A stretch of 64,000 nucleotides of DNA, taken from positions 1 through 64,000 of IMG/VR virus record IMGVR_UViG_3300017917_004093, one strand, 5' to 3'. A model generated the notes under the pieces. It was not told the origin of the DNA, made no database searches, and worked only from the letters and a program-made list of their open reading frames with translations. Positions within the stretch are counted from its first letter, which is position 1, and each line of letters opens with the position of its first letter. Positions 23,841 through 32,055 of this stretch are shown here, in pieces. A program made the translations under genes and the position numbers. This DNA is from a virus.

Positions 23841-25445
23841 TTATGTTATCTCCTGCCATTCGATGCTGGCATACACATCTTGGTTCTGTCCTGTGGTGGC
23901 CATGGTGATCACATATTCATAGGCCACGCCGGTGAATGGATCGCGCTCCAGCTGGTATTCAAAACCAAACGCTTCTTGGGTGGGTGATCCACTGGTTTGA
24001 TTGGTGGAGTTTATGAAGGTCTGTTCTGCTATGTCGCCTGATACCAGAGCAGTGGGTGTGAGGTTGTATTCTACCGAGCTGTCGGCGGCCGAGCTGGTCC
24101 AAGTTCCTCCTGATGTGATGGCTTTTTTATACACACGGAACTGGAATATGCTCTGGGCCACTGGTATCAAGGAATAGTTGATGGGTATGACCACTGCATT
24201 GAGTCTGTTGCTCTTGAGGCGTATGCTGATCACGGGCAGGAAGCTACTGTTATTGGGCAGAGTCCTGGGTGCGGCAATCAAGTGCGAAGCCGCACGAGGA
24301 TTACCCGATCCTGACAACTGGAATCCACCTTCGGAAATCACTGAGCTACAGATCTGTGTCATCATGCTGGCACCAGTGGTATTGCCTGTGTTGGTTATTT
24401 CATATCGTATAGGCAAAGTGGCTGTGGTCATGTAGACTTTGGTATTGCCTAATTGGTTGGCATGATTGAATCTATGACAAATGACATAAGTACCGTCGAT
24501 TACAAATCCTACTCTCACTGTGCCTACCCCCAACCACTCCACATCCGCAAACATGATCTGTGTGCGTTGTGGGTATAGGTTTATACCAGTGGGATTGTTG
24601 GCATTGACCACGCCAAGAAGTTGATTGCCATTCCACGCATCTTGCCGTACACGTTCCTCTACTCCTGTACTTCCTGATCGAATAACAAAGTAGTTGTAAT
24701 CGCCATCATTTTCAAAGAACACACCATCGTTGGCATCAAACAAACCCACACGCTGTCGTAGACCAGTCTTGGGTTCGTTCATACAGAAGGTGTTCAGTGT
24801 GAGCTGACTCTTACCAGGCTGATAAGGAAACGGCTTCAGTGTTTCTCTCAATACACTGTCTCCGGCAGTTGCGCCTACATTTAATTGATAACTACTTTGA
24901 TTGCTGACATACACTACATTGGCTGTGCCAGAAATGCTGTTGGCAAACTGTCCGTGATCAAAATACCGTGCCTGAGTGTCAAACAGGGTGTAGGGATTGC
25001 TTACACGCAAACGACCAAACGCATCTGAAGTAGCTCCAGAAAATCCTGATATGACCACATTGGCATCGTCGGCCAACACAACATTAGCTGTGCCTGATAT
25101 ACCTACGTTGCCAGACACTACCCAAGGACTTGTGCCTTGTGTGACATTTACATTGCCTGTAATACCCACATTGCCTGATGTGATAGCCACATTTGCGTTG
25201 CCAGTAACCAGCCAAGGACTTGTGCCTTGCAGCACAGTTACATTGCCTATCACTGCCACAGGCATGGAATTTCCCGAAAGATCAATGTTGCCCAAAGATC
25301 CAATGCTCACATTGCCCACTGACACATTACCAATCAGAGCCGCATTGGTACGAACAAAAACGTTGCCTGTGGCTTCGTCCAGTTCCAAGGCCTGCGTTAT
25401 GTTACGCAAGTACCATGGTGCAACTTGTGAGGGATTTGGTTCCAT
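23841..25445 (-). CDS. Virion structural protein with N-terminal glycine/valine repeats
   Basis: A 534-aa protein. Residues 35-135 are repetitive (IGNVSVGNVS, then VLQGTSPWLVTGN and VTQGTSPWVVSGN), like a short fibre stalk. The following SGATSDAFGRLRVSNPYTLF and the long beta-rich C-terminus (AYEYVITMATTGQNQDVYAS) occur in structural proteins of many large phages. It is probably a head or whisker fibre. The position inside the capsid-protein cluster supports a structural role, but the exact site in the virion is not deducible. Confidence 0.68.
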   Translation of the reverse strand: MEPNPSQVAPWYLRNITQALELDEATGNVFVRTNAALIGNVSVGNVSIGSLGNIDLSGNSMPVAVIGNVTVLQGTSPWLVTGNANVAITSGNVGITGNVNVTQGTSPWVVSGNVGISGTANVVLADDANVVISGFSGATSDAFGRLRVSNPYTLFDTQARYFDHGQFANSISGTANVVYVSNQSSYQLNVGATAGDSVLRETLKPFPYQPGKSQLTLNTFCMNEPKTGLRQRVGLFDANDGVFFENDGDYNYFVIRSGSTGVEERVRQDAWNGNQLLGVVNANNPTGINLYPQRTQIMFADVEWLGVGTVRVGFVIDGTYVICHRFNHANQLGNTKVYMTTATLPIRYEITNTGNTTGASMMTQICSSVISEGGFQLSGSGNPRAASHLIAAPRTLPNNSSFLPVISIRLKSNRLNAVVIPINYSLIPVAQSIFQFRVYKKAITSGGTWTSSAADSSVEYNLTPTALVSGDIAEQTFINSTNQTSGSPTQEAFGFEYQLERDPFTGVAYEYVITMATTGQNQDVYASIEWQEIT

Positions 25446-25466
25446 GTTATAATGCTCTGTTATCTA

Positions 25467-26201
25467 TTACTTATGATTTTGAATTCGATCTGCCCAGGCC
25501 GTGGTACTGAGCCATGTTTGATAAATGTGGGCTGCTGTGGTTTGATGTTGTGCTAGATGTGGCAAAATGCCTGCTAAAATTGTGTCTTTGTCTTGCACTG
25601 AACAGTATTGGCTGCGGGCCTGTGCCCATTTGGGGTCATCGTCGTCGACCCAGGCCTGTGCTTTTTCTTCGTCCATTTCAATGTGAAACTGCATGGCCAA
25701 ATGTGGACCCAGCGCCCAAGCTTGATTGGGGCATGCAGGAGATCCAGCCAGTCGCACTGCACCAGTGGGCACAGAAAATGCTTCGTAGTGCCAGTGAATC
25801 ACGGTGGGTGTGGGATCGGGTCCAAACCAATGTTGAACCAAGGGATGATCTGCCCAGTCTATGGGTTGCCAACCAATTTCGGGGTGCGGCGATGCAGCCA
25901 CTGTACCGCCCAAGGCTCGAGTCATTAGTTGTCCGCCAAGACAATGACCAATCACAGGTATATTCAGGCGCATGGCCTGTAATATTAATATTTCAGCTTG
26001 ACGATTGCTCAACAGCGGATCATTGGAGCTCATGCCGCCGCCCATGACAGCCAGGGCCGAGTAGGGCTCTATGCTAGCAGGAAATTCTTGACCTGCACCA
26101 GCATTTCGTGCTTCATACGGTACATGATGCTGATTCAACCAAGTGGCTAGATATGCTGGTCGTTCCGGTGTTTGATGCTGAAGTATCAGTACTGGCTTCA
26201 T
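25467..26201 (-). CDS. Class I glutamine amidotransferase domain protein
   Basis: A 244-aa single-domain enzyme. I chose ATG 26201 because AGAGG precedes it and an earlier GTG would overlap the neighbouring gene. The nucleophile elbow GHCLGGQ places Cys87 in the expected position, and QFHIEMDEE supplies His173 and Glu175, so the full Cys-His-Glu triad is present. VMGGGMSSND fits the oxyanion-strand region of GuaA-like domains. It would release ammonia from glutamine or hydrolyse a gamma-glutamyl amide. No synthetase partner is visible in the window, which makes its role in a structural cluster puzzling. Confidence 0.85.
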   Translation of the reverse strand: MKPVLILQHQTPERPAYLATWLNQHHVPYEARNAGAGQEFPASIEPYSALAVMGGGMSSNDPLLSNRQAEILILQAMRLNIPVIGHCLGGQLMTRALGGTVAASPHPEIGWQPIDWADHPLVQHWFGPDPTPTVIHWHYEAFSVPTGAVRLAGSPACPNQAWALGPHLAMQFHIEMDEEKAQAWVDDDDPKWAQARSQYCSVQDKDTILAGILPHLAQHQTTAAHIYQTWLSTTAWADRIQNHK

Positions 26202-26214
26202 GCCTGCCTCTGGA

Positions 26215-26601
26215 TTATCGTGGATAACCACCAAAGGCCTTTATTGGGCTTGCTTTATCAACAAATTCAGGTTCTTCACTTTTTGCTGTGCTTACTAGTC
26301 GTTTGCCGCCAGGAGTCTTGGTCATTCTAAGAGCAGCATCAATGATGGGATCAACGTTGTTACTAAATCCTACAACCACACCATTTTCGCCAAACGCAGT
26401 TTCGGCCGTCCAGCTGGGTCTAAAGGGATTTTGTGTGTCCGGCTTGGCATCACTTCTAGCACGAGCTATGGCCACACCAAATCTATAATTTTTGTAGGGG
26501 TCAGATGCGCTGAGACCTGGTATTACAAAAGTATTTTGCAAGGGTTCACGAGATTCTGGCGGAAGCTCTCGTTGTTCTCGTATAAACTCGCGGGCTCTCA
26601 T
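26215..26601 (-). CDS. Candidate internal capsid protein with targeting peptide (1 of 3 paralogues)
   Basis: A 128-aa protein that begins MRAREFIREQRELPPESR. The first ten residues match the pattern of the T4 capsid-targeting sequence (M-x3-4-E-F-I-x-E), cut by the prohead protease after I/L-x-E, here FIRE. The end KASPIKAFGGYPR is shared with the next two paralogues. The middle, YRFGVAIARARSDAKPDTQN, aligns with the YTQWRFGIAMAGAPDYPTPP region of the neighbour. Probably packaged with DNA; function inside the head unknown. Confidence 0.62.
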   Translation of the reverse strand: MRAREFIREQRELPPESREPLQNTFVIPGLSASDPYKNYRFGVAIARARSDAKPDTQNPFRPSWTAETAFGENGVVVGFSNNVDPIIDAALRMTKTPGGKRLVSTAKSEEPEFVDKASPIKAFGGYPR

Positions 26602-26996
26602 CTGGGGTATCCTTTGAACCCTTTGATGGGGCTGGTTTTTTGTACCCAGTCTGCTTCTGTGCTGCGGTTGTCGGTCATTTTGGTAACACGGCCTGCGCCC
26701 ACTGCTCGGGCAGCAGCATTGACTTTTTCCAAATCAGCATCGCTGTATGTGGCCAACAAGGGATCACCAGCAAAAGCACCTGCAGGTGGTGTGGGATAAT
26801 CTGGTGCACCAGCCATGGCAATGCCAAAACGCCATTGAGTATAAGGGCTGCCGCCCTGCTTGGTTTGACTGATGTCTGGCATTGTGATCAGTCCTTTGAG
26901 AGCTGCTACCTGTGATTTTGGTAACTTACTGGCGTCCGCAGGCACATCGGCTGCGCTGCCGTATCGTGCTTCACTGACAAATTCTTTAGCTCTCAT
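26598..26996 (-). CDS. Candidate internal capsid protein with targeting peptide (2 of 3 paralogues)
   Basis: A 132-aa protein beginning MRAKEFVSEARYGSAADV, with V-S-E as the putative protease site. It shares the WRFGIAMAGA block and the KTSPIKGFKGYPR ending with its neighbour, so the two are a tandem duplication that has diverged. The ATGA-type overlaps on both sides show it is part of one translational unit with the Ntn-hydrolase gene. Confidence 0.62.
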   Translation of the reverse strand: MRAKEFVSEARYGSAADVPADASKLPKSQVAALKGLITMPDISQTKQGGSPYTQWRFGIAMAGAPDYPTPPAGAFAGDPLLATYSDADLEKVNAAARAVGAGRVTKMTDNRSTEADWVQKTSPIKGFKGYPR

Positions 26997-27874
26997 TTTT
27001 CAATGTCTTTCAAACGCAATTCGTCAAATGGTTGATCTTTGTCGTTTCTGTTCCACAATTCTCGATTGCTCAACAGTTCGACCCAGGTTTGACGATCGGG
27101 CTGATTCAGCTTCCAAAAGTCAAACTGCAAATTGCTGCTGACTGGTCTGCAATACAAAGTGCGCTCTCGAGGCACACACAATTGCTGACTGGTAGTACGC
27201 ATCTTTTTGCTTTCAGTACTGGTCCTCATAATATTTAGCTGCGGATCGTCTATGTAGATCTTGCACATGCCATCCACAAGGTCCTGTGGGGTGCGAGCAT
27301 TTTTGACCACAGCCTGTGCCTGTGCCAGCCTAGATTCGCTGCTGATACGATCCAAATGTTCAGCACGATTCCGGGGGTTACGTTGAAATCCTGACCACTC
27401 CAGCCATTGGCCGTGATTGGTTCTGGCCACCAGTTGATCCTGCGGTATGTGTCTAATTACATATCTATAAGGCTTGGTGCCGTCTTGATCACTGCCTTCG
27501 ATCAAGTACAGATCTTGTTCGTTGAACACCATGGTACAACCCACTAGATTTCGCTTGATCAAATGTTTGGCTGCACTCAGCGGATCTTGCATGGCCAGTG
27601 CTTCTGAAATATATTTGCCGTCAGGACTGGATGCTGCTTTGCCTGCTGCAACTTCAGGTTCGTCGTCCATTACATCAAGGCTGGTGTTGAGTATGCTCAC
27701 CCCGTGGCTGTTGAGACCTTCCTTGTAGCCAGTGACTTGATCGTGCATCATCACTCGCTCAGTGCCGTTGTGCTGGTCTATGATAAAGTCCAAGGTAGGC
27801 ACATAAGTTCTGTCCCGGTTTTTGGCGCCTGCCCATCCTATGTCGGGAAAATATTTGGCTACTATGATGCACAT
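26993..27874 (-). CDS. Ntn-hydrolase-like protein (choloylglycine/C45-type)
   Basis: A 293-aa protein that begins MCIIVAKYFPDIGWAGAKNR. After removal of the initiator Met, Cys2 would be the N-terminal nucleophile, as in choloylglycine hydrolase and acyl-transferase C45 families. A KNRDR motif follows and GLNSHGVSILN fits the second strand of that fold. A related protein occurs, by recollection, in T4-like cyanophages. It would hydrolyse an amide bond. It lies between the small paralogous capsid-type proteins, suggesting it is made late and perhaps packaged. Confidence 0.68.
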   Translation of the reverse strand: MCIIVAKYFPDIGWAGAKNRDRTYVPTLDFIIDQHNGTERVMMHDQVTGYKEGLNSHGVSILNTSLDVMDDEPEVAAGKAASSPDGKYISEALAMQDPLSAAKHLIKRNLVGCTMVFNEQDLYLIEGSDQDGTKPYRYVIRHIPQDQLVARTNHGQWLEWSGFQRNPRNRAEHLDRISSESRLAQAQAVVKNARTPQDLVDGMCKIYIDDPQLNIMRTSTESKKMRTTSQQLCVPRERTLYCRPVSSNLQFDFWKLNQPDRQTWVELLSNRELWNRNDKDQPFDELRLKDIEK

Positions 27875-27876
27875 AG

Positions 27877-28257
27877 TTATTTTTGGTAGCCTGCAAATGG
27901 TTTGACTGGACTAGTGTTGTTCACATAGTCAGGCTCAAAGCTGCCAGGCTCAACATGATTGGTGGGCTTCATGCCCAGTTTTTTCATGATTGCAAAAAGT
28001 TTTTTACGATCATATTCTGTGTAGGCACTGAATGCAGGCAAATTGCCAAAAAAGCTGATGTCGTCGGCATTTTCCAAACGATCAATGTCCATGCCTGCAA
28101 GACTGGCCACACGATAAAAATCGTAGTATCTGCCCCAGTATACATCGCCATTGGCTTTGGGTCCAACCATGCCGGGGTGTGCTACATCAAACTCATGATT
28201 GGCCATGGCTCTACGACCGGGTCTACGGCTTTCAGTGACAAATTCACTGGCTCGCAT
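27877..28257 (-). CDS. Candidate internal capsid protein with targeting peptide (3 of 3 paralogues)
   Basis: A 126-aa protein; the ATG at 28257 gives MRASEFVTESRRPGRRAM, so the putative cleavage is V-T-E. An upstream TTG would add three residues and break the pattern. The end NTSPVKPFAGYQK matches the other two paralogues, and the centre (YDFYRVASLAGM) is different. Separated from paralogues 1 and 2 by the Ntn-hydrolase gene. Confidence 0.62.
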   Translation of the reverse strand: MRASEFVTESRRPGRRAMANHEFDVAHPGMVGPKANGDVYWGRYYDFYRVASLAGMDIDRLENADDISFFGNLPAFSAYTEYDRKKLFAIMKKLGMKPTNHVEPGSFEPDYVNNTSPVKPFAGYQK

Positions 28258-28262
28258 GGCTG

Positions 28263-28556
28263 TCAACTTTGATAGGTAGGTACACCAATTACACCAGCCT
28301 GGGCCGATGTTCTTGTGCCGGCTTCGGCAGCTGTGAAGTTTGATCCGGTAATGTTGAGATAATTGCCAACACCCACATACACATATTCATAGCTGTTTGC
28401 AGGTACTGCCACTGCATTGGAATAAATGCTGTTTCCAAAATCTGGAGCTAACCAAACCTGATAGGTTACCGAAGTGTTACCTGTAGCAATTTGTACTTTG
28501 TCAGTTTGCCACACAACATTGGCCACTGAAGTATAAACATTTGCTTGACTTGCCAT
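28263..28556 (-). CDS. Small beta-rich structural protein
   Basis: A 97-aa protein starting MASQANVYTSVANVVWQTDK with a beta-sandwich pattern (TSVTYQVWLAPDFGNSIYSN; YEYVYVGVGNYLNITGSNFT). It resembles in style the 104- and 109-aa proteins of the fibre region, which are probably small capsid or fibre caps. Sequence identity with them is weak, so this is inference. Confidence 0.5.
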   Translation of the reverse strand: MASQANVYTSVANVVWQTDKVQIATGNTSVTYQVWLAPDFGNSIYSNAVAVPANSYEYVYVGVGNYLNITGSNFTAAEAGTRTSAQAGVIGVPTYQS

Positions 28557-28571
28557 AACTTGTTCTTTCCT

Positions 28572-29192
28572 TTACCAGGCTCGGCAAGACCAATAGCGAG
28601 CCTTGGTTCTTGGTCCAGGGTTGTCGCAGTTGTGTCTAGCTCTAAAACTTCTTCTACGTGCAGGGTCGGACTTTTTGATGCGCATGGTCTTTTGACCGGC
28701 ACGTTTGGCCGAGGTGCCACCGTGACCAAAGTTTACTTTTTTAATATTGCCACTCTTTGGATCTCGTACATATACTTTGAATTTTTTAACGTCGCCGCGC
28801 ATGGGTTTACCCAAGGGAACTTCACGGCCTTGATACTTGGCTTCGTCCATGTCATTAACAGCATGCCAAAATTCTTCAGCTTCGCCCGAACTAAACAAGT
28901 GCTCAAAACGTGTTAAGAAATCTTCAAGACTCATGCTTTCTGCTGCTGATTGCACGGTTTCTTTGAATCTGCCTTCCAGTATAATTTCGCCAGCTTCGCC
29001 TTCAAGATCGGCCCATTCGCGTAATACATCAATGATTTTTGAAGTAGCATCTAGTACAATTGTGTCTTTGTTGATATCCACAATGTAAGTTTCAATCAAA
29101 GTGCCATCTTCTAATTCGATGGCAAACGCATCTCCCTTTTCAGGAAGATGCTGTCTCACTTCGGCTTCAGCAATGTATGTTTTTAAGTTCAT
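28572..29192 (-). CDS. Capsid-targeted protein with a conserved Cys/Arg C-terminal domain
   Basis: A 206-aa protein beginning MNLKTYIAEAEVRQHLPE, nearly identical to the T4 internal-protein targeting peptide (Y/F-I-A-E-A). The N-terminal domain is small and acidic. The C-terminal 70 residues contain KKFKVYVRDPKSGNIKKVNF and RARHNCDNPGPRTKARYWSC, a domain I recognise from many environmental phages although its function is unknown. It is strongly basic with two Cys and may bind nucleic acid. The ATGA overlap with the 571-aa gene couples expression. Confidence 0.68.
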   Translation of the reverse strand: MNLKTYIAEAEVRQHLPEKGDAFAIELEDGTLIETYIVDINKDTIVLDATSKIIDVLREWADLEGEAGEIILEGRFKETVQSAAESMSLEDFLTRFEHLFSSGEAEEFWHAVNDMDEAKYQGREVPLGKPMRGDVKKFKVYVRDPKSGNIKKVNFGHGGTSAKRAGQKTMRIKKSDPARRRSFRARHNCDNPGPRTKARYWSCRAW

Positions 29193-30904
29193 TGTTGTGT
29201 CTTAAAATTTTTGAGTTCTGCGTACAGCTTCATGCCAAGATCTGATGATTCTCTGACCTCACTGGCAGTTTCTGCTGGGCCAAAACTGCCGCGTCGCGGA
29301 TCACGATTGACCACGGGTATGGTGGTTTGACCAGTTTCCTTGGGCTTGTTTAGACCACCAGCCCAACGGTTAAGGTGTGGATCATCTGCACCAGTAGTCT
29401 CGGGCTCAGTGGGCCAGTCTGGTGAATTTTCATCTAGTTCTTGCTGGCAACTGCAAGGTGTAGTACCACAACCACAACCAGAAGATTTCATCCCTGCAAG
29501 ATTCAACAATTGTGCAAGTTGGTCTGCATCTTCGCCGTCGGCGTTTATTGTAATATTCTTTGTTGCTTGTCCATTCTGATCCACGCCCATATTTACAGAA
29601 ACATTCATGGATTCAGAAATCATGTCTTCTACTTCTCTGTTCAAAGAATCATAAATGCCTTTACCAAAAGTTATGCCGCCTTTGCTTTTCTTGGCAGGTT
29701 CAGCAGTACTGGTTGCAACGCTGCCGGCTACAGTAGTTTCTTCAACTTCTTCGGCCTTTTTCTTTTCAGGCAGACCTTTGTGCTTGGTCTTGGCAAAGTC
29801 TTTGACATCGCCTTTTTTCATTGTTTTGGCAACTTTTTTCAGTTCTTTGCTGGCGCCAGGAATCTTTTCACCTTTTTGCATGGCATGAGCCATGCCCATG
29901 AAACGCTGTTGGGCCTTGCTCACAGCTTTTTCAGCAACAGGCTGTTCTTCGGCTGCTTCAGCATGTTGGCTTAACATGTAGTCACGGGCTGTGTCCACAT
30001 AGTCCATGGCCTTGGTAATCTTGCTCTGTACCCACTCAGGCAAGTTTTGCTCGTCGCTGAGAATACTGCTTAGTTCCTTGGCTGCTGCTTCGATGGTGTG
30101 CAGTTGTTCTTTGGCCATGTCGCCTTCACGATCGAACTCGCCGCGATCCACAACTGGATCTTGGTCTTCGTTTTTCATCAGCTTGCTACGACCACTGGGA
30201 CCTTTGGCGCCCATCTTTTTGCCAGATCCAGCAGGACGTCCACGACCTCTCTTGGGAGCTTCAGCTGAATCACTGTCATCGGCGCCAACGCTGATACCCT
30301 GTGGATCAACTCTGCGTGTGACTTTACGACCAGTGGCAGTGTGTTCAATGTCGTGTTTGGATCCACGCTCAACTTCGCCAGGTTTCTTGGCTGAATGATA
30401 TTTTTCCACAGACTTGAGCATGTCGTCCCAGCCTTCTTCCACAGCTTCTTGCTTGGATTTCTTGGCATCACGAGCAGCCTTCTTCATTGGCTCGGCTTTG
30501 TTGCCGTCCTTGTCCAAATCAAGATAGTCTGGCTTGGCAGTTTCACGCACTGTTTCCATATCTCCATCGCCGTCAAGGTCAGCTTTTTTCAATCCTGCAG
30601 CACGGGCCTTGGCCAGATTACCTGTAAACTTGTTGCCTTCTTCCATGTCCGCTTCGTTGGTTTTGCGTAGTTTGGCCAACACAGCACCGGCAACTTTCTC
30701 GCCACGCTCTTTTGAACCATAACGCTCAGCTGCTGATTTGGCAATTTTTTCAAAGTTCTTGCCGGGCTTGCCGATGTCTTTGCCTGCTCGAGCTGCCTTG
30801 GCACTGTAGTCAGCTTCGGCTACTGCACCTTCGTTGAGCTTTTGGGGCTCAGGCTTGTCGGCAATGGTAGCCAGTCGTTTGTTGAGATCATAAAAGAATG
30901 TCAT
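29189..30904 (-). CDS. Long charged head-associated protein with DUF3008-like segment
   Basis: A 571-aa, highly charged, low-complexity protein. Recognisable parts are a KSAAERYGSKERGEKVAG block, two Asp-rich loops (DLDGDGDMETVRET; DLDKDGNKAEPM) that look calcium-binding, an R-G-R-G-R-P linker, a DUF3008-like block AQQRFMGMAHAMQKGE to KDFAKTKHKGLPEKK, and a GCGCG cysteine patch near residue 480. Composition and place in the capsid-protein cluster suggest a scaffold or DNA-associated internal protein. The start ATG has AAGGAT upstream. Confidence 0.6.
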   Translation of the reverse strand: MTFFYDLNKRLATIADKPEPQKLNEGAVAEADYSAKAARAGKDIGKPGKNFEKIAKSAAERYGSKERGEKVAGAVLAKLRKTNEADMEEGNKFTGNLAKARAAGLKKADLDGDGDMETVRETAKPDYLDLDKDGNKAEPMKKAARDAKKSKQEAVEEGWDDMLKSVEKYHSAKKPGEVERGSKHDIEHTATGRKVTRRVDPQGISVGADDSDSAEAPKRGRGRPAGSGKKMGAKGPSGRSKLMKNEDQDPVVDRGEFDREGDMAKEQLHTIEAAAKELSSILSDEQNLPEWVQSKITKAMDYVDTARDYMLSQHAEAAEEQPVAEKAVSKAQQRFMGMAHAMQKGEKIPGASKELKKVAKTMKKGDVKDFAKTKHKGLPEKKKAEEVEETTVAGSVATSTAEPAKKSKGGITFGKGIYDSLNREVEDMISESMNVSVNMGVDQNGQATKNITINADGEDADQLAQLLNLAGMKSSGCGCGTTPCSCQQELDENSPDWPTEPETTGADDPHLNRWAGGLNKPKETGQTTIPVVNRDPRRGSFGPAETASEVRESSDLGMKLYAELKNFKTQQ

Positions 30905-30910
30905 TTTTGT

Positions 30911-31519
30911 TTATCCTTGTGGGTTGCGACCTGTAGCAGGCTTGGGTGGACGCTTGACAGTGCTCATTGGGCTGACCTTGCCCTGTGGCAAATCATTGGT
31001 GGTTTCAGCTGGCTTGGTCTTGCCACCTGCCACTGTAAAATCAGAACGATAGGCATTTTTCAACACTGCATGATCATAGGGACCTGTGGCATAATCCTTG
31101 CTCAATGCTTTTTGTTTGGCATCGGGTGCAGGATAATCTGTGTCGGCCAACAACTCTTTGTTTTGATCTTCGATCTGATCGCGTTCTTCTTGGTTGTTTT
31201 CTACATAGTTGGGGGTCTGCATCAACACGCGGTTGGGATCCATGCCCAGTAGTTGTGCAATACTGCGAATCTGTGCATCAATGGCTGGATACTTGAACTC
31301 AACATCCATGGTGCTCACTCGCTCGTTGCTGAATGCAGGAAAGTCAGGAGTGCGTGCTTGAATTGGTGTGGTCTTGACATCACTGATTTTCACAGGGTCA
31401 AATTGATCCAGTTTGCCTTTGAATGATCGTAAAAAATCGCTGGGCACATCACCGGCGAATTTGATGCGATAAGAGTAGGTTCTTTCGCTTTCAATTAGGT
31501 ATTCTCTAAAGTGTTTCAT
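30911..31519 (-). CDS. Candidate internal capsid protein with targeting peptide
   Basis: A 202-aa protein beginning MKHFREYLIESERTYSYR; L-I-E fits the prohead-protease consensus. The following TYSYRIKFAGDVPSDFL and VSTMDVEFKYPAIDAQ look like an alpha/beta domain, and the last 60 residues are Pro/Lys-rich and disordered. A CATAAATA late promoter and an AGGGA ribosome-binding site precede it. Function unknown; packaging in the head is inferred from the N-terminus. Confidence 0.62.
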   Translation of the reverse strand: MKHFREYLIESERTYSYRIKFAGDVPSDFLRSFKGKLDQFDPVKISDVKTTPIQARTPDFPAFSNERVSTMDVEFKYPAIDAQIRSIAQLLGMDPNRVLMQTPNYVENNQEERDQIEDQNKELLADTDYPAPDAKQKALSKDYATGPYDHAVLKNAYRSDFTVAGGKTKPAETTNDLPQGKVSPMSTVKRPPKPATGRNPQG

Positions 31520-31536
31520 GTCAGTTCCCTGTTAGA

Positions 31537-31544
31537 TATTTATG
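31537..31544 (-). promoter_or_regulatory. T4-type late promoter
   Basis: CATAAATA (minus); predicted start at about 31531, giving a 12-nt leader with AGGGA before the ATG at 31519. Confidence 0.65.
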
Positions 31545-31545
31545 C

Positions 31546-32040
31546 TCATTTAGAGTTTTGAGATCGACTGGCCATGAGTCTTTCCAAAATATCGTTGCGA
31601 TTCAGCACCTGGCCGTGAGCTGTTTCGGCAGGTGTGTCGGGATCTTGAGAATCACGATCCAGTTTGAGCTTTTTCATTTGCAACTCAATCATCTTGAGTT
31701 TTTTGTTCATTTTGGCAGTTTTTGCGTTGAGTGCATGGCCTAGCATGTTGGATGCTACACCAAAGATTTCAGCAGCAAATCTAGAATCCACATTCATACC
31801 CAGATCGGATAAATCTTCAAAACTCTTTTTGGCCAGATCTGCCAGTTCATCTAGTTCAGCATCCGAGCGGTCTACATCTGATACTTCACTTAGTGCAGCG
31901 TCAATTTTGTCTATGGTGTTGTCCACAGTGGCAATAATGGACTTGGTATCCTCCACTGTGATTGTGCTGTTTGGAGCGAGATGATCGCCAATGCTTTCAT
32001 TGGGCGCAAGATCAAACAGTTCCTCAAGTTTTTTGGTCAT
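31546..32040 (-). CDS. 16: Small terminase subunit gp16
   Basis: A 164-aa protein. The helical core LADLAKKSFEDLSDLGMNVD followed by AKMNKKLKMIELQMKKLKLD matches the coiled-coil oligomerisation region of gp16, which assembles into rings that recognise DNA and stimulate gp17. The length agrees with T4 gp16 (164 aa). It is 8.4 kb away from gp17, unlike T4, where the two are adjacent. A CATAAATA motif lies directly before the ATG. Confidence 0.78.
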   Translation of the reverse strand: MTKKLEELFDLAPNESIGDHLAPNSTITVEDTKSIIATVDNTIDKIDAALSEVSDVDRSDAELDELADLAKKSFEDLSDLGMNVDSRFAAEIFGVASNMLGHALNAKTAKMNKKLKMIELQMKKLKLDRDSQDPDTPAETAHGQVLNRNDILERLMASRSQNSK

Positions 32041-32044
32041 GCCA

Positions 32045-32052
32045 TATTTATG
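32045..32052 (-). promoter_or_regulatory. Late promoter-like motif at gp16
   Basis: CATAAATA (minus), 4 bp before the ATG at 32040. T4 geometry would put the start one base inside the ATG, so either the start shifts by one or it does not serve gp16. Confidence 0.4.
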
Positions 32053-32055
32053 GGC

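Noticed and set aside
25100-25240. Attachment-site or transposon-end repeats (TGTGCCTTG-type repeats)
   Set aside because: The direct repeats encode the duplicated QGTSPW peptide of the structural protein and have no flanking target duplication.
29441-29974. Plus-strand frame of 177 aa opposite the 571-aa protein
   Set aside because: Phe/His/Cys-rich translation, the antisense of a Glu/Lys/Ala-rich gene. No ribosome-binding site.
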